64,000 nucleotides of DNA from Lampropedia puyangensis (GCF_004833285.1 NZ_STFG01000007.1:51306-115305); one strand, 5' to 3'; counted from the first letter of the stretch, positions 28,109 to 38,537 are shown. Program-made: numbers and translations. The notes: generated from the sequence alone by a model not told the origin.

Positions 28109-30724
28109 TCATGCCTGAGCGAGCTTATTGGACTCCAGAAAATCCTGAGCGAAGCGCTGCAGCACGCCGCCAGCTTCGTACACGCTCACCTCCTCATCGG
28201 AGTCGAGTCGGCATGTCACCGGCACGCGCAGCACTTGACCATTGCGACGATGAACCACCAAAATCAGCTCGGTACGGGGCTCGCGCGCACCTTCCACGTC
28301 GTAGGTTTCTGTGCCATCGAGTTGCAAACTCAAGCGTGTAGTGCCGGGTTTGAACTGTAGTGGCAACACCCCCATGCCAATCAAGTTGGTACGGTGGATT
28401 CGCTCAAAACCCTCAGCCACGATGGCTTGCACACCGGCCAAGCGCACGCCTTTGGCAGCCCAATCTCGGCTAGAACCTTGACCATAATCGGCCCCAGCAA
28501 TGATGATGAGCGGCTGTGCTCGATCCATGTAAGTCTCAATGGCTTCCCACATACGCATGACCTTACCTTCAGGCTCCACCCGTGCCAAGGAGCCTTTCTG
28601 GACTTGGCCATTCACCACTGCCATTTCATTGACCAACTGCGGATTCGCAAACGTGGCACGCTGCGCGGTTAAATGGTCACCCCGATGGGTGGCGTAGGAG
28701 TTGAAGTCTTCCTCAGGCAATCCCATTTTGTGCAAATACTCACCAGCGGCAGAGTCCATCAAGATCGCATTCGATGGCGAGAGATGATCAGTGGTGATGT
28801 TGTCAGGCAAAATCGCCAGTGGGCGTAGCCCCTTGAGTGCGCGCTCTCCTGCCAAAGCGCCTTCCCAATATGGCGGGCGGCGAATATACGTCGATTGAGG
28901 ACGCCAGTCATACAAGGGCGAATCGGCGCGCTCAGCCTCCTTTTTCTCGAACATCGGAATGTAGATGCGGTTGAACTGCTCAGGCTGCACCGCTTGCTTA
29001 ACGATCGCATCTATCTCTGAATCCGAAGGCCAGAGGTCTTGCAAACGAATGGCCTCACCACCCACCACCCCCAGTACATCCTGCTCAATATCGAAACGGA
29101 TGGTGCCCGCAATGGCATACGCAACGACCAAGGGTGGGCTAGCCAGAAAGGCCTGCTTGGCATAGGGATGGATGCGCCCGTCAAAGTTGCGGTTGCCCGA
29201 GAGCACGGCTGTCGCATACAAATCGCGCTCAATGATTTCCTGCTCAATGGCCGGATCCAACGCACCACTCATACCATTACAGGTCGTGCATGCAAAGGCA
29301 ACAATACCAAAACCCAGCGCTTCCAAGTCTTCAAGCAAACCCGCTTCTTTCAGGTACAACTCCACGACTTTCGAGCCTGGCGCCAGCGATGTCTTGACCC
29401 ATGGTTTGCGCACCAGGCCCAAACGACGTGCGTTGCGCGCCAACAAGCCCGCTGCGATCACATTGCGTGGATTGCTGGTATTGGTGCACGATGTAATGGC
29501 CGCAATAATGACGGCCCCGTCGGGGATCAAACCAATCGCCTCTTGCACTTTGGCCTGCGCCAACATGTCATCACCGGCAATGCCTCGCTCCTTCAAGGCA
29601 GACACCGGCAAACGCCGATGCGGGTTCGATGGCCCGGCCATATTGCGCACCACGGATGTCAAATCAAACCGCAGCACGCGCTCATATTCAGCCCCTTGCA
29701 AGCTGTCAGCCCACAACCCTGCCGTTTGCGCATAGGTTTGCACCAAATGCACTTGCTCTGCACTGCGGCCTGTCAAGCGCAAATAGTCCAAGGTTTGATC
29801 GTCGATGGCAAACATGGCGGCCGTCGCGCCATATTCAGGCGCCATGTTCGAGATGGTGGCGCGGTCTCCAATGGTCAAGCCCGCTACCCCTTGGCCATAA
29901 AACTCCAAATACGCACCCACCACTTTCTCTTTGCGCAAAAATTCGGTCAGCGCCAGCACCACGTCTGTAGCGGTGATGCCAGGTTGGCGTTTGCCAGTCA
30001 GCTCCACGCCCACCATTTCGGGTGTGCGCATCCACGAGGCACGGCCCAGCATGACGTTCTCAGCCTCCAGACCACCAACTCCCACAGAAATCACACCCAG
30101 TGCATCGACATGGGGTGTATGGCTGTCTGTACCCACACAAGTGTCAGGGTATGCGACGCCATTATCGTTATGGATGACAGGCGACATTTTTTCCAGATTG
30201 ATCTGGTGCATGATGCCATTGCCCGCAGGGATCACATCAATGTTGTCAAACGCCGTTTTCGTCCAGTTGATAAAGTGAAAGCGATCCTCATTGCGGCGCT
30301 CTTCAATTGCACGGTTTTTCGCAAAGGCATCGGGATCAAACCCGCCACACTCGACTGCCAGCGAATGGTCCACAATCAGTTGCACCGGCACCACCGGGTT
30401 CACGGCGGCAGGGTCGCCGCCACCGTCTGCAATGGCATCGCGCAGCCCTGCTAAATCGACCAAGGCCGTTTGCCCCAGAATGTCATGGCAAACCACGCGG
30501 GCAGGAAACCATGGGAAATCGAGTTCGCGCTTGCGGGCAATCAATTGCCCCAGGTAATCGTTGGTATGCGCCACATCGGCTTTTCGCACAATGTTCTCAG
30601 CATGTATGCGAGCGGTATAAGGCAGCTTGGCCCAGGCGCCGGGCTCAATCGCTTCTACAGCGGCGCAGGCATCGTAATAGTCAAGCGCAGTGCCGGGCAG
30701 CGGCTTGCGAAAAGGGTTGCTCAT
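28109..30724 (-). CDS. acnD: Fe/S-dependent 2-methylcitrate dehydratase AcnD
   Basis: This 871-residue aconitase-fold enzyme dehydrates 2-methylcitrate in the AcnD/PrpF variant of the cycle. The [4Fe-4S] cysteines are visible in AITSCTNTSNP and FACTTCNGMSGA. The swivel domain contains GADYGQGSSRDWAAKG. The N-terminal MSNPFRKPLPGTALDYYD matches AcnD rather than AcnA. The start at 30722-30724 is the conserved one. It lies between prpC and prpF. Confidence 0.96.
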   Translation of the reverse strand: MSNPFRKPLPGTALDYYDACAAVEAIEPGAWAKLPYTARIHAENIVRKADVAHTNDYLGQLIARKRELDFPWFPARVVCHDILGQTALVDLAGLRDAIADGGGDPAAVNPVVPVQLIVDHSLAVECGGFDPDAFAKNRAIEERRNEDRFHFINWTKTAFDNIDVIPAGNGIMHQINLEKMSPVIHNDNGVAYPDTCVGTDSHTPHVDALGVISVGVGGLEAENVMLGRASWMRTPEMVGVELTGKRQPGITATDVVLALTEFLRKEKVVGAYLEFYGQGVAGLTIGDRATISNMAPEYGATAAMFAIDDQTLDYLRLTGRSAEQVHLVQTYAQTAGLWADSLQGAEYERVLRFDLTSVVRNMAGPSNPHRRLPVSALKERGIAGDDMLAQAKVQEAIGLIPDGAVIIAAITSCTNTSNPRNVIAAGLLARNARRLGLVRKPWVKTSLAPGSKVVELYLKEAGLLEDLEALGFGIVAFACTTCNGMSGALDPAIEQEIIERDLYATAVLSGNRNFDGRIHPYAKQAFLASPPLVVAYAIAGTIRFDIEQDVLGVVGGEAIRLQDLWPSDSEIDAIVKQAVQPEQFNRIYIPMFEKKEAERADSPLYDWRPQSTYIRRPPYWEGALAGERALKGLRPLAILPDNITTDHLSPSNAILMDSAAGEYLHKMGLPEEDFNSYATHRGDHLTAQRATFANPQLVNEMAVVNGQVQKGSLARVEPEGKVMRMWEAIETYMDRAQPLIIIAGADYGQGSSRDWAAKGVRLAGVQAIVAEGFERIHRTNLIGMGVLPLQFKPGTTRLSLQLDGTETYDVEGAREPRTELILVVHRRNGQVLRVPVTCRLDSDEEVSVYEAGGVLQRFAQDFLESNKLAQA

Positions 30725-30845
30725 CGTTGGGAATCCATGTTGTGGTGTACAGCCTGCGGTGCCAGCAAAGCCTTTAAGGCTTCGACCAGCGCCGCACGGC
30801 AAAGCAAAGCAAAGCACAGCCGACGCGCTGTGCCCAAGCCTTGGT

Positions 30846-32024
30846 TCAAGTGCGATCTGCCAAGGCGACAAAACGTTGGTTTTCCGGGCCGGTGTAGTGC
30901 GCACTGGGGCGAATGATCTTGCCGTCCAGACGCTGCTCAATCACATGGGCACTCCAACCAGCCGTACGTGCAATCACAAACAATGGCGTGAACTGCGCAG
31001 TTGGCACCCCCATCATGTGGTAACTCACCGCACTGAACCAGTCTAGGTTGGGGAACATCTTCTTGACCTCCCACATCACTGATTCCAAACGCTCAGCAAT
31101 ATCGTAGAGCTTGGTAGAGCCTGCCTCATCCGAGAGTTGTTTGGCTACTTTTTTAATCACCACGTTGCGCGGATCGCTGATGGTATAGACCGGGTGACCA
31201 AAACCAATCACGACCTCCTTGTTCTCCACACGACGGCGAATATCTGCTTCTGCTTCTTGCGGATTGGCGTAACGGCTTTGAATATCAAATGCCACCTCAT
31301 TAGCGCCCCCATGTTTGGGGCCACGCAATGCACCAATGCCTCCGGCTATGGCCGAATAGATGTCAGATCCCGTTCCAGTGATCACACGGCTGGTGAAGGT
31401 GGACGCATTGAACTCATGCTCTGCATACAAAATCAAGCTGATGTGCATCGCACGCACCCAAGACTGGGGAGGCTTTTTGCCATGCAACAAATGCAGGTAG
31501 TGCCCGCCAATGGAGTCGTCATCGGTTTCCACCTCAACACGGCGGCCGTTGTTGGCAAAGTGGTACCAATACAGCAGCGCAGAGCCCAACGAAGCCATCA
31601 GCTTGTCGGCAATATCGCGTGCGCCAGCCAGGTTATGGTCTTCCTTTTCGGGTTGAACCGTGCCGAGGATGGATACATAGGTACGCATCACATCCATCGG
31701 ATGCGCCGACGCAGGAATCGCCTCCAGCACAGCACGTGTTTGCAGTGGTAAGCCACGCAAATTCTTCAGCTTGTTCTTATACGCCTTGAGCTCAGCAGGT
31801 GTGGGAAGAGCGCCATGCACCAGCAAATAAGCGATTTCCTCAAACTCACATTGCTCAGCAATGTCCAGGATGTCATAGCCACGGTAGTGCAAATCGTTGC
31901 CCGACTTGCCCACTGTACACAACCCTGTATTGCCCGCAGCAACGCCGGATAGCGCCACGGATTTTTTGGGTTTGAATGCACTGGCTTGGTCTGTAGGTGC
32001 AGCGCTTGTCGCAATCGATGTCAT
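30846..32024 (-). CDS. prpC: 2-methylcitrate synthase
   Basis: PrpC condenses propionyl-CoA with oxaloacetate. The 392-residue citrate-synthase-fold protein shows [20 protein letters not shown] at the N-terminus, the His/Asp catalytic regions in [13 protein letters not shown] and GFGHPVY, and [12 protein letters not shown] at the end, as in PrpC proteins. GAGGAG precedes the ATG. It is first in the minus-strand methylcitrate operon and faces a divergent XRE regulator with tandem TTTGCAAA boxes between them. Confidence 0.95.
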   Translation of the reverse strand: MTSIATSAAPTDQASAFKPKKSVALSGVAAGNTGLCTVGKSGNDLHYRGYDILDIAEQCEFEEIAYLLVHGALPTPAELKAYKNKLKNLRGLPLQTRAVLEAIPASAHPMDVMRTYVSILGTVQPEKEDHNLAGARDIADKLMASLGSALLYWYHFANNGRRVEVETDDDSIGGHYLHLLHGKKPPQSWVRAMHISLILYAEHEFNASTFTSRVITGTGSDIYSAIAGGIGALRGPKHGGANEVAFDIQSRYANPQEAEADIRRRVENKEVVIGFGHPVYTISDPRNVVIKKVAKQLSDEAGSTKLYDIAERLESVMWEVKKMFPNLDWFSAVSYHMMGVPTAQFTPLFVIARTAGWSAHVIEQRLDGKIIRPSAHYTGPENQRFVALADRT

Positions 32025-32141
32025 GGGGTCTCCTCAATGGGTCAAGTGGGGCTAAGGCATACGCCTTCACAAATACAAACAGGTCGCATACGTGCTTAAG
32101 AAAGCAGAACCTCGACTCTTTTGCGTGATTGGCGTTGTCAT

Positions 32142-32234
32142 AATTCGCAATTTACGCAAAAATAGATTCTTTATGAAGGCCTAAAAAAGCGAGGTTTTGC
32201 GAATGTTTTTCGGCGAATTTGCAAATTTTGCAAA
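32142..32234. promoter_or_regulatory. Cluster of TTTGCAAA-type operator boxes between prpC and its regulator
   Basis: Two perfect TTTGCAAA palindromes stand in tandem at 32218-32225 and 32227-32234. Related boxes occur at 32142-32150 (AATTCGCAA), 32151-32160 (TTTACGCAAA) and 32195-32203 (TTTTGCGAA). From memory, TTTGCAAA-like palindromes are the binding sites of the actinobacterial RamB/PrpR regulators, whose family includes the divergently encoded XRE protein. The placement in the shared promoter region supports autoregulation and control of the prp operon. Confidence 0.75.
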
Positions 32235-32284
32235 TAATTTTCCTTACCACATTGCCCTGCAAACCAAGTGGCCAGAGCACCACG

Positions 32285-33709
32285 ATGAAGAAAACATTCA
32301 TGGGCGTGCGGCTGCGCAAATTGCGCGCCGACCAAGGTTTGACACAGGTCGCCATGGCGCAAGCAATTGGCCTGTCACCGAGCTACCTCAACCAGCTGGA
32401 GCAAAACCAGCGGCCACTGACTGTCGGGGTACTACTCAAGATCAATCGCGCATTTGGCGTAGATATTCAGCAATTTTCTGAAGACGAAGAAATGCGCCTG
32501 ATGGCCGCACTGCGCGATGCCCTCACCACAGCGCCAGAGCCTGTTGACACGACGGAGTTACAAGAAGTCGTCACCCAAATGCCCGGCATTGCCAAAGCAT
32601 TGCTAAGCCTGCATCAACGCAACGCCACGCTGGAGCAGCAACTCGAACGCTTTGCAGCCAACGTTGACGACAGCCGCTCCGGCAGCGCCAGCGTATCGGT
32701 GGTCCGCGCAATGCCTTACGAAGTTGTACGTGACTTTTTCTTTCAACACCAAAATTACTTCGACACGCTGGATACCCAAGCAGAAGCACTGGCCAATGCC
32801 TCAGGCGTGCAAGCCGCCGCGCTGGTGCAATGGCTCACACAGCGCCTCCTCAGTCTGCACCACATCCATGTGTATTTCAGCCATGAAGCACAGCACGAGG
32901 CCAAGCGCCACTTTGACCCCAATACCCGCACACTGCGTATCTCTGCCACGCTGGAAGCAACGCAGCAAGTTTTTCAACTGGCCACGCAACTGGCGCTAGT
33001 GGAACAACGCGATGCGATTGACGCGCTGGTTGCGCATCCCTCGCTGCAAAACGACAGCAGCGCCGCACATTTGGCGCGTATTGGTTTAGCCAACTACTTT
33101 GCTGGTGCGGTCTTATTGCCCTACCGCAGTTTCTTGGAAGCAGCCGAACAACTGCACTATGACATTGACCTGCTGAGCCAACGATTCGGCGTGGGGTTTG
33201 AAACCGTCTGCCACCGCCTGAGCACCATGCAAAGGCCAGGAAGGCCCGGTGTGCCTTTCTTTTTTGTGCGGGTTGACCGCGCAGGCAACATCTCTAAACG
33301 CCAATCGGCCACGCATTTTCACTTCAGTAAAACTGGCGGCACCTGCCCGCTCTGGAATGTCTATGAAGCATTCAGCCAGCCAGGACGCATTCTGGCGCAG
33401 CGCGCAGCCATGCCAGACGGGCAGTCCTACCTGTGGATCGCCCGGACGGTCTCGCACGCCTCACATGGTTGGGGGGCCCCCATCAAAACGTTTTCGATTG
33501 GATTGGGTTGCGATATGCGCCACGCCCATCGTTTGGTCTATTCGCGCGGCCTGGACCTGCAAGACAAACACACAGCCACCCCCATTGGTATGGGCTGCAA
33601 AGTGTGCGAACGCCCTGCCTGCAACCAGCGCGCCTTTCCTTTCATGGGCAAGGCCTTAGTGGTGGACGAAAACCAAAGCAGCCGCACGCCTTACGGTTTT
33701 GGTGATTGA
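32285..33709 (+). CDS. XRE-type short-chain acyl regulator (PrpR/RamB-like)
   Basis: This 474-residue regulator has an N-terminal XRE helix-turn-helix (VRLRKLRADQGLTQVAMAQ, GLSPSYLNQLEQNQRPLT). A central IrrE/M78-like region with degraded metal site follows, then a C-terminal DUF2083-type domain. The C-terminus carries Cys438, Cys441 and Cys446 (CKVCERPAC), plus a further Cys in GGTCPLW, suggesting a metal or Fe-S site. Its actinobacterial relatives control propionate and acetate genes in response to acyl-CoA. It diverges from prpC with TTTGCAAA boxes between. The ATG at 32285 (MKKTFMGVR) is chosen; 32300 is possible. Confidence 0.88.
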   Translation: MKKTFMGVRLRKLRADQGLTQVAMAQAIGLSPSYLNQLEQNQRPLTVGVLLKINRAFGVDIQQFSEDEEMRLMAALRDALTTAPEPVDTTELQEVVTQMPGIAKALLSLHQRNATLEQQLERFAANVDDSRSGSASVSVVRAMPYEVVRDFFFQHQNYFDTLDTQAEALANASGVQAAALVQWLTQRLLSLHHIHVYFSHEAQHEAKRHFDPNTRTLRISATLEATQQVFQLATQLALVEQRDAIDALVAHPSLQNDSSAAHLARIGLANYFAGAVLLPYRSFLEAAEQLHYDIDLLSQRFGVGFETVCHRLSTMQRPGRPGVPFFFVRVDRAGNISKRQSATHFHFSKTGGTCPLWNVYEAFSQPGRILAQRAAMPDGQSYLWIARTVSHASHGWGAPIKTFSIGLGCDMRHAHRLVYSRGLDLQDKHTATPIGMGCKVCERPACNQRAFPFMGKALVVDENQSSRTPYGFGD

Positions 33710-34060
33710 AGCGTAGACAGTTTTTGAATGAACGCAACAAGCGCCCTCAATCCCCATTTAATAGAGTACTGAGGATAAGCCAATCCATACCCGCACAGCG
33801 TTACCTGCACGTACTGGCTGCACCCACGGTAACGCTGGCATAGAATGCGCCGTTGCATCAAGCAATTGCTTCCGCAATAGGAGTTGGGCGAACGGCGACT
33901 GCGCCAGCAAAGCGAAACATCTTCTGCCTTGCCCCAAGGTAGGCCAAAGCATTGGTCTGCGCCCTACTCATTGTTGCGATCAACACACTGATGCCTACCG
34001 TATCGCAAGGCTGCGATACGGGCTCCATTTGTTGTCACCAGACTCTCTAGTTGCCCCGAC
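33710..34060. other. Intergenic region upstream of metG with two dyad symmetries
   Basis: No gene is seen in these 351 bases. AGCGTTACC (33797-33805) and GGTAACGCT (33838-33846) form a 9-bp inverted repeat around 32 bases that include two TGCA blocks. A perfect 10-bp hairpin lies at 33998-34021, just upstream of metG. No tRNA-like fold or T-box motif was recognised. Confidence 0.55.
33998..34021 (+). repeat. Perfect 10-bp hairpin 39 bases upstream of metG
   Basis: CCGTATCGCA (33998-34007), loop AGGC, TGCGATACGG (34012-34021). The stem is long and the loop short, so it should be very stable in RNA. It is followed by GCTCCATTTGTTG, which is not a clean U-tract. It could be the terminator of the upstream regulator gene or a leader element of metG. 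Confidence 0.55.
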
Positions 34061-36211
34061 ATGACCCAACGCACGATTTTCGTCACCACCGCCCTGCCTT
34101 ACGCCAATGGCACTTTCCACATTGGCCACATCATGGAATACATCCAAGCCGACACTTGGGTGCGTTTTCAACGCATGCAGGGCCACCGTGTCGATTTCGT
34201 TGGGGCTGATGATGCCCATGGTGCCCCCATCATGATTGCGGCTGAGAAAGCAGGAAAAACACCGGAACAGTTTGTGGCCGATATTGCTGCTGGCCGCAAA
34301 CAATACCTCGATGGTTTCTACATCAGTCACGACAACTGGCATTCCACACACAGTCCAGAAAACACCGTTCTGGCGCAATCCATCTACAAAGACCTCAAAG
34401 CGGCTGGTTTGATTGAAACCCGCACAATTGAGCAATTCTTTGATCCAGAAAAAGGCATGTTCCTGCCTGATCGCTACATCAAAGGCGAATGCCCCAAGTG
34501 CCACGCCAAAGACCAGTATGGCGATAACTGCGAAGTCTGCGGATCCGTCTACGCGCCGACGGATTTAATTGACCCCTACTCTTCGCTGTCTGGAGCCAAG
34601 CCGGTATTGAAAGAATCTGAGCACTTCTTCTTCCAACTTTCAGATCCCCGCTGTGTGGAGTTTTTGCAAGAATGGACACAAAACGGCCTGCATGTACAAC
34701 CAGAAGTGGCCAACAAAGTCAAAGAATGGTTCACGGTACGCACCAACCCCGATGGCAGCACCAGCGAAGGCTTGGGCGATTGGGACATCAGCCGCGATGC
34801 CCCCTACTTCGGCATTGAAATCCCCGATGCTCCGGGAAAATACTTCTACGTGTGGCTGGATGCGCCTGTGGGTTACTTGGCTTCATTGAAAAACCTGCTG
34901 GAGCGGCGTCAGGAAAATTACGATGCCTACATGGCCAATCCGAATCTGGAGCAATACCACTTCATTGGCAAAGACATCGTCACCTTCCACACGTTGTTTT
35001 GGCCAGCCATGCTCAAGTTCAGCGGGCGCAAAACACCAAACCAAATTTGTGTACACGGCTTCCTAACGGTCAACAACGGCGAGAAAATGAGCAAAAGCCG
35101 TGGCACCGGATTAGACCCACTCAAATATCTCAAACTCGACATGAACCCAGAGTGGCTGCGCTATTACCTCGCAGCCAAACTCAACGGTCGCAATGAAGAC
35201 ATCGACTTCAATGCAGAAGACTTCATGGCCCGCGTAAACTCTGATTTGGTCGGGAAATACGTCAACATTGCAAGCCGCGCTGTAGGCTTTATCACCAAAC
35301 GGTTCGATAGCCGCTTGGGCCTGAGTTCAGGCGAAGGACACACACTGCTCGAAGCGATGCGTGAGCGTGCCGATGAGATCAAGGACGCATATGAACGCCG
35401 CGACACCTCGCGTGCCGTACGCGAAATCATGCAGCTGGCAGACCGTGTAAACGAATTTGTCGATGCCAATAAGCCTTGGGAATTGGCCAAGGATTCGGCA
35501 CAAGGCGAGCGCCTACAAGATGTATGCACCACCTGCATTGAAGCGTTCCGCATCCTCACCATCTACCTCAAGCCCGTACTGCCACAATTGGCAGCACAAG
35601 TCGAAGGTTTCCTGCAAGTCAAACAGCCCTTTACATTCAACGATGTACACACCCCGCTGGGTGCTGGCCACCACATCGCAGGCTTCAAGCACTTGATTCA
35701 ACGGGTGGAAGACAAGCAGCTTGACGCCTTGTTTGAAGCCCCTGCAAGCGCCGCAGCGCCAACGCCTGCCCCTGCAGCCCAAAAAGACAGCAAATCCAAG
35801 AAAGCCGAGCCAGTGATTGACCCCAACGCCCCTGGTGGAGAGCCTTTAGCGGACACCATCACCATTGATGACTTTGCCAAAATTGATCTGCGCATTGCCA
35901 AAATCGTGGCATGCAACAGTGTTGAAGGTTCAACCAAACTGCTGCAATTGACACTGGACGCTGGTGAGAAAAACGATGCAGGCGAGCCCAAATTGCGCAA
36001 TGTTTTCAGCGGCATCTCCAGCATGTACCAACCAGAACAACTGGTTGGAAAGCTCACTGTCCTAGTAGCCAACCTGGCGCCACGCAAAATGAAATTTGGT
36101 ATCAGTGAAGGCATGGTGCTTGCAGCCAGCCATGCCGATGAGAAAACGCACCCAGGCATTTATGTGCTCGAACCTTTCCCAGGCGCTCAACCGGGCATGC
36201 GCATCCATTAA
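34061..36211 (+). CDS. metG: Methionine-tRNA ligase
   Basis: MetRS charges tRNA-Met. The 716-residue protein has the HIGH motif in [10 protein letters not shown], the zinc cysteines [17 protein letters not shown], and KMSKS in [14 protein letters not shown]. After an Ala/Pro/Lys linker (about residues 565-595) comes the C-terminal tRNA-binding dimerisation domain ([18 protein letters not shown] to [11 protein letters not shown]). Its length is that of the long, Zn-containing dimeric form. Confidence 0.98.
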   Translation: MTQRTIFVTTALPYANGTFHIGHIMEYIQADTWVRFQRMQGHRVDFVGADDAHGAPIMIAAEKAGKTPEQFVADIAAGRKQYLDGFYISHDNWHSTHSPENTVLAQSIYKDLKAAGLIETRTIEQFFDPEKGMFLPDRYIKGECPKCHAKDQYGDNCEVCGSVYAPTDLIDPYSSLSGAKPVLKESEHFFFQLSDPRCVEFLQEWTQNGLHVQPEVANKVKEWFTVRTNPDGSTSEGLGDWDISRDAPYFGIEIPDAPGKYFYVWLDAPVGYLASLKNLLERRQENYDAYMANPNLEQYHFIGKDIVTFHTLFWPAMLKFSGRKTPNQICVHGFLTVNNGEKMSKSRGTGLDPLKYLKLDMNPEWLRYYLAAKLNGRNEDIDFNAEDFMARVNSDLVGKYVNIASRAVGFITKRFDSRLGLSSGEGHTLLEAMRERADEIKDAYERRDTSRAVREIMQLADRVNEFVDANKPWELAKDSAQGERLQDVCTTCIEAFRILTIYLKPVLPQLAAQVEGFLQVKQPFTFNDVHTPLGAGHHIAGFKHLIQRVEDKQLDALFEAPASAAAPTPAPAAQKDSKSKKAEPVIDPNAPGGEPLADTITIDDFAKIDLRIAKIVACNSVEGSTKLLQLTLDAGEKNDAGEPKLRNVFSGISSMYQPEQLVGKLTVLVANLAPRKMKFGISEGMVLAASHADEKTHPGIYVLEPFPGAQPGMRIH

Positions 36212-36686
36212 ATGGAGAGGTCGAAATACTGCAAAGCGGCTTCACTGCGCACATAGAGAACAGCGCCAGCAGTGCAGTACATCCACAGATGTAGTCGCCC
36301 ACGAGCCAATTAAAAGCGTAAAAGCGCCCGCCAGCTGACATGGTTTGTCAACTGGCGAGCGCTTTTTTTATGGTGTTTGCTGTCATCCCATTGGCCGATT
36401 ACTACACATCGACCAGTAAAAGCAAAAAATCACAAAGTTATAACAAAAATCATTATTTCACCGCTTTCCCTATCCAAAAAGCGCAATCAATTGATAACTA
36501 GCACACTACAGCAGCCGAATCAAACCGAGAATTTTTATAATCAAATACGGGTTGGCGTCATAGCACCATGCTGTTGGCACAACCAGCAAGCGTTCATCAA
36601 CACCAAACTTGGAGGTATGTATGCGCCCAACGGTTATGAGCCCTCATCTACAGTACAGCGCCATGCCTTACCTGTAGGCCAACAGC
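36212..36686. other. Intergenic region between metG and the YfiR-family gene
   Basis: Apart from the metG terminator (36320-36369) no gene is seen. A possible -10 TATAAT lies at 36536-36541 in an AT-rich tract without a clear -35, about 145 bases upstream of the YfiR-family start. Confidence 0.55.
36320..36369 (+). terminator. Intrinsic terminator after metG
   Basis: AAAAGCGC, CGCCAG and TGACA on the left arm pair with TGTCA, CTGGCG and GCGCTTTT on the right arm with single mismatches. The loop is TGGTT, and a run of seven T follows. This is a long, stable hairpin with a proper U-tract. Confidence 0.92.
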
Positions 36687-37298
36687 ATGCGCAACCGCCT
36701 CCTCACTTTCTTTGCCTCTTGCTTTGCAAGCATGGCAATCTGTGGCATTTCAAGCAGTGCTTTTGCACAAGCGCAGCACCCAGAAAAAACACACAAAGGG
36801 GTTGCTGCACAGCGCCCCAAAACTCAAATTGCCCCAAATATTCTAGGATTGCGCCGAATTCTTCAAGGGGTCATCGAATACTCGCAATGGCCTACACCTC
36901 TGCACACCATCAATCTTTGCGTTGCTGATCACCCTTTGCTGCTGGCGTCGTTACACCAGCACCCCATCCATTCACACCACAGCACAGTGGCCGTCAAATC
37001 TGTGCGGCATACCGACGATACCTTGGCCATTACTTGCTCTGTACTTTTTATCGGGCAGTCCACTCCAGAAGCTGTGGCGATTGCTTGGGTTACAAGCCTA
37101 GTCGAACAACCGGTCTTCACGATACGAGAAAATCCGCCTGAATGCAGTAGTGGCGTCATGATTTGTCTGCGCACTGCAAATACCAAGCAGCCCACTTTTG
37201 AAGTCAACTTGGATGCCGTCGCTCGCAGCGGCATCCAACTCAGCCCCTTGATATTGAGACTCACCAATCGCAAATATTTAGAATCAGTCAATCTATGA
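36687..37298 (+). CDS. YfiR-family (DUF4154) exported protein
   Basis: This 203-residue protein has a signal peptide ending SSAFA. The C-terminal block CSSGVMICLRT, then FEVNLDAVARSGIQLSPLILRL, is characteristic of the YfiR/DUF4154 family. YfiR of Pseudomonas is a periplasmic repressor of a membrane diguanylate cyclase (YfiN). No diguanylate cyclase gene is adjacent here; the next gene on the strand encodes an unrecognised membrane protein. Confidence 0.85.
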   Translation: MRNRLLTFFASCFASMAICGISSSAFAQAQHPEKTHKGVAAQRPKTQIAPNILGLRRILQGVIEYSQWPTPLHTINLCVADHPLLLASLHQHPIHSHHSTVAVKSVRHTDDTLAITCSVLFIGQSTPEAVAIAWVTSLVEQPVFTIRENPPECSSGVMICLRTANTKQPTFEVNLDAVARSGIQLSPLILRLTNRKYLESVNL

Positions 37299-37418
37299 CT
37301 GCAGTGGGTTGCCAGTGGGTTGCTTTTGGGTCGACATTCAAATGCCGCACATTCGAGATGAGCGAACCCATTCACCTTTGTGCTAACTGCCCACAAACCA
37401 CTCTAAGCGACCTCCTCC

Positions 37419-38537
37419 ATGCTGTTTCTATTGCGAGCTCTCATGGTCATAACCAGCGTCATCGCTGCATTGGTATGGTGGCAAAAAGGGCAAATCGCCG
37501 TGTGGGCACTGGTGCGCACAGATCCCATTCCAGAAGTGCAACAAATGGTCGATCGTGGACTGCTTGCTGATGCCGATCAGTACCTGGGTTTCTTCATGGA
37601 CTACGACTATGTGCGCAACAATCCACAAGCACAGCAACTCCAAGAAACCATTGCAGAAAAACGCTCCAGCAGCCTCTACCAACTTCAAAAAATAGGGGAA
37701 GGATTGGCGCTGGGGCACAGCGATGAAAGCGCGGGCCAGATCGCCTCTGTCATCAGCGACCTGATGGTGATTGGCGACCTGCGCGATCTGGCCGTACAAG
37801 GGTGGCATTGGTCACAGGACGAGGCCACCGATCCCGTTCTGATTGCGCTAGCCAGCATCGGTGTGGCAGCGTCTGCCGCCCAGTTAGGAGCGGCCGCCGC
37901 AACAGTTCCAACCGCAGGGGCCTCCACCGCCGTGACGGTTTCTGCCACAACGGCCAAAACAGCCCTGACCACCCTCAAAACCATGCGCCGTCTCAATAAA
38001 CTACCGGATTGGATCGGCTCCTCGCTCATCACCACAGCAAGGCAAATTCGCCAACAGCGATCATGGAATGGACTGGTGGACGCCCAAACCTTGCTAACGG
38101 ATGTGACGACCCTCTCCCGCGTGCCCGGCGGGGCAAAGCTTTTAGAGCAAACACGTGATGCGGTCTCTCTCGCACAGGCGGCACGCTTTGCCCGTCTTCA
38201 AGGTTCCCGCACGCAAGCGCTGGTCCATATCAGCGCCGATGCACTGCCGCAAACCATGCGCATGACTGAGCGCTATGGTGCACAAGCAGTGGCATTGGCT
38301 GCCACTTTTGGCAAACAAGGGCTGCATGTGTTAGACAGCACGGGTGCTGTTGCCTTCGCCAAATACAGTGCCCGTGCAACCAAACTGGCATACAAAGGAG
38401 ATGCATTTCGTGTACTGGCCCGCTGGTTGACGCAACTGTCCAGCACCGTGCTGGCACTACTCACCCTGCCAGGCTTGTTGGCCATATGGCCTCGCAAGCG
38501 CAGCAAAAGGCACAAAGCAATGCTCACGCCCCCATAA
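37419..38537 (+). CDS. Uncharacterised membrane-anchored protein
   Basis: I do not recognise this 372-residue protein. An N-terminal membrane helix (about residues 3-20) is followed by a large extracytoplasmic or cytoplasmic domain. The domain has a Thr/Ala-rich hydrophobic stretch (about 140-190, GVAASAAQLGAAAATVP) and a central helical part. A final membrane helix (about 340-358) and a basic tail (RKRSKRHK) end the protein. The Ala-rich stretch could be a further membrane or pore-like segment. It follows the YfiR-family gene by 120 bases in the same direction, so a shared envelope role is possible but unproven. Confidence 0.7.
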   Translation: MLFLLRALMVITSVIAALVWWQKGQIAVWALVRTDPIPEVQQMVDRGLLADADQYLGFFMDYDYVRNNPQAQQLQETIAEKRSSSLYQLQKIGEGLALGHSDESAGQIASVISDLMVIGDLRDLAVQGWHWSQDEATDPVLIALASIGVAASAAQLGAAAATVPTAGASTAVTVSATTAKTALTTLKTMRRLNKLPDWIGSSLITTARQIRQQRSWNGLVDAQTLLTDVTTLSRVPGGAKLLEQTRDAVSLAQAARFARLQGSRTQALVHISADALPQTMRMTERYGAQAVALAATFGKQGLHVLDSTGAVAFAKYSARATKLAYKGDAFRVLARWLTQLSSTVLALLTLPGLLAIWPRKRSKRHKAMLTPP

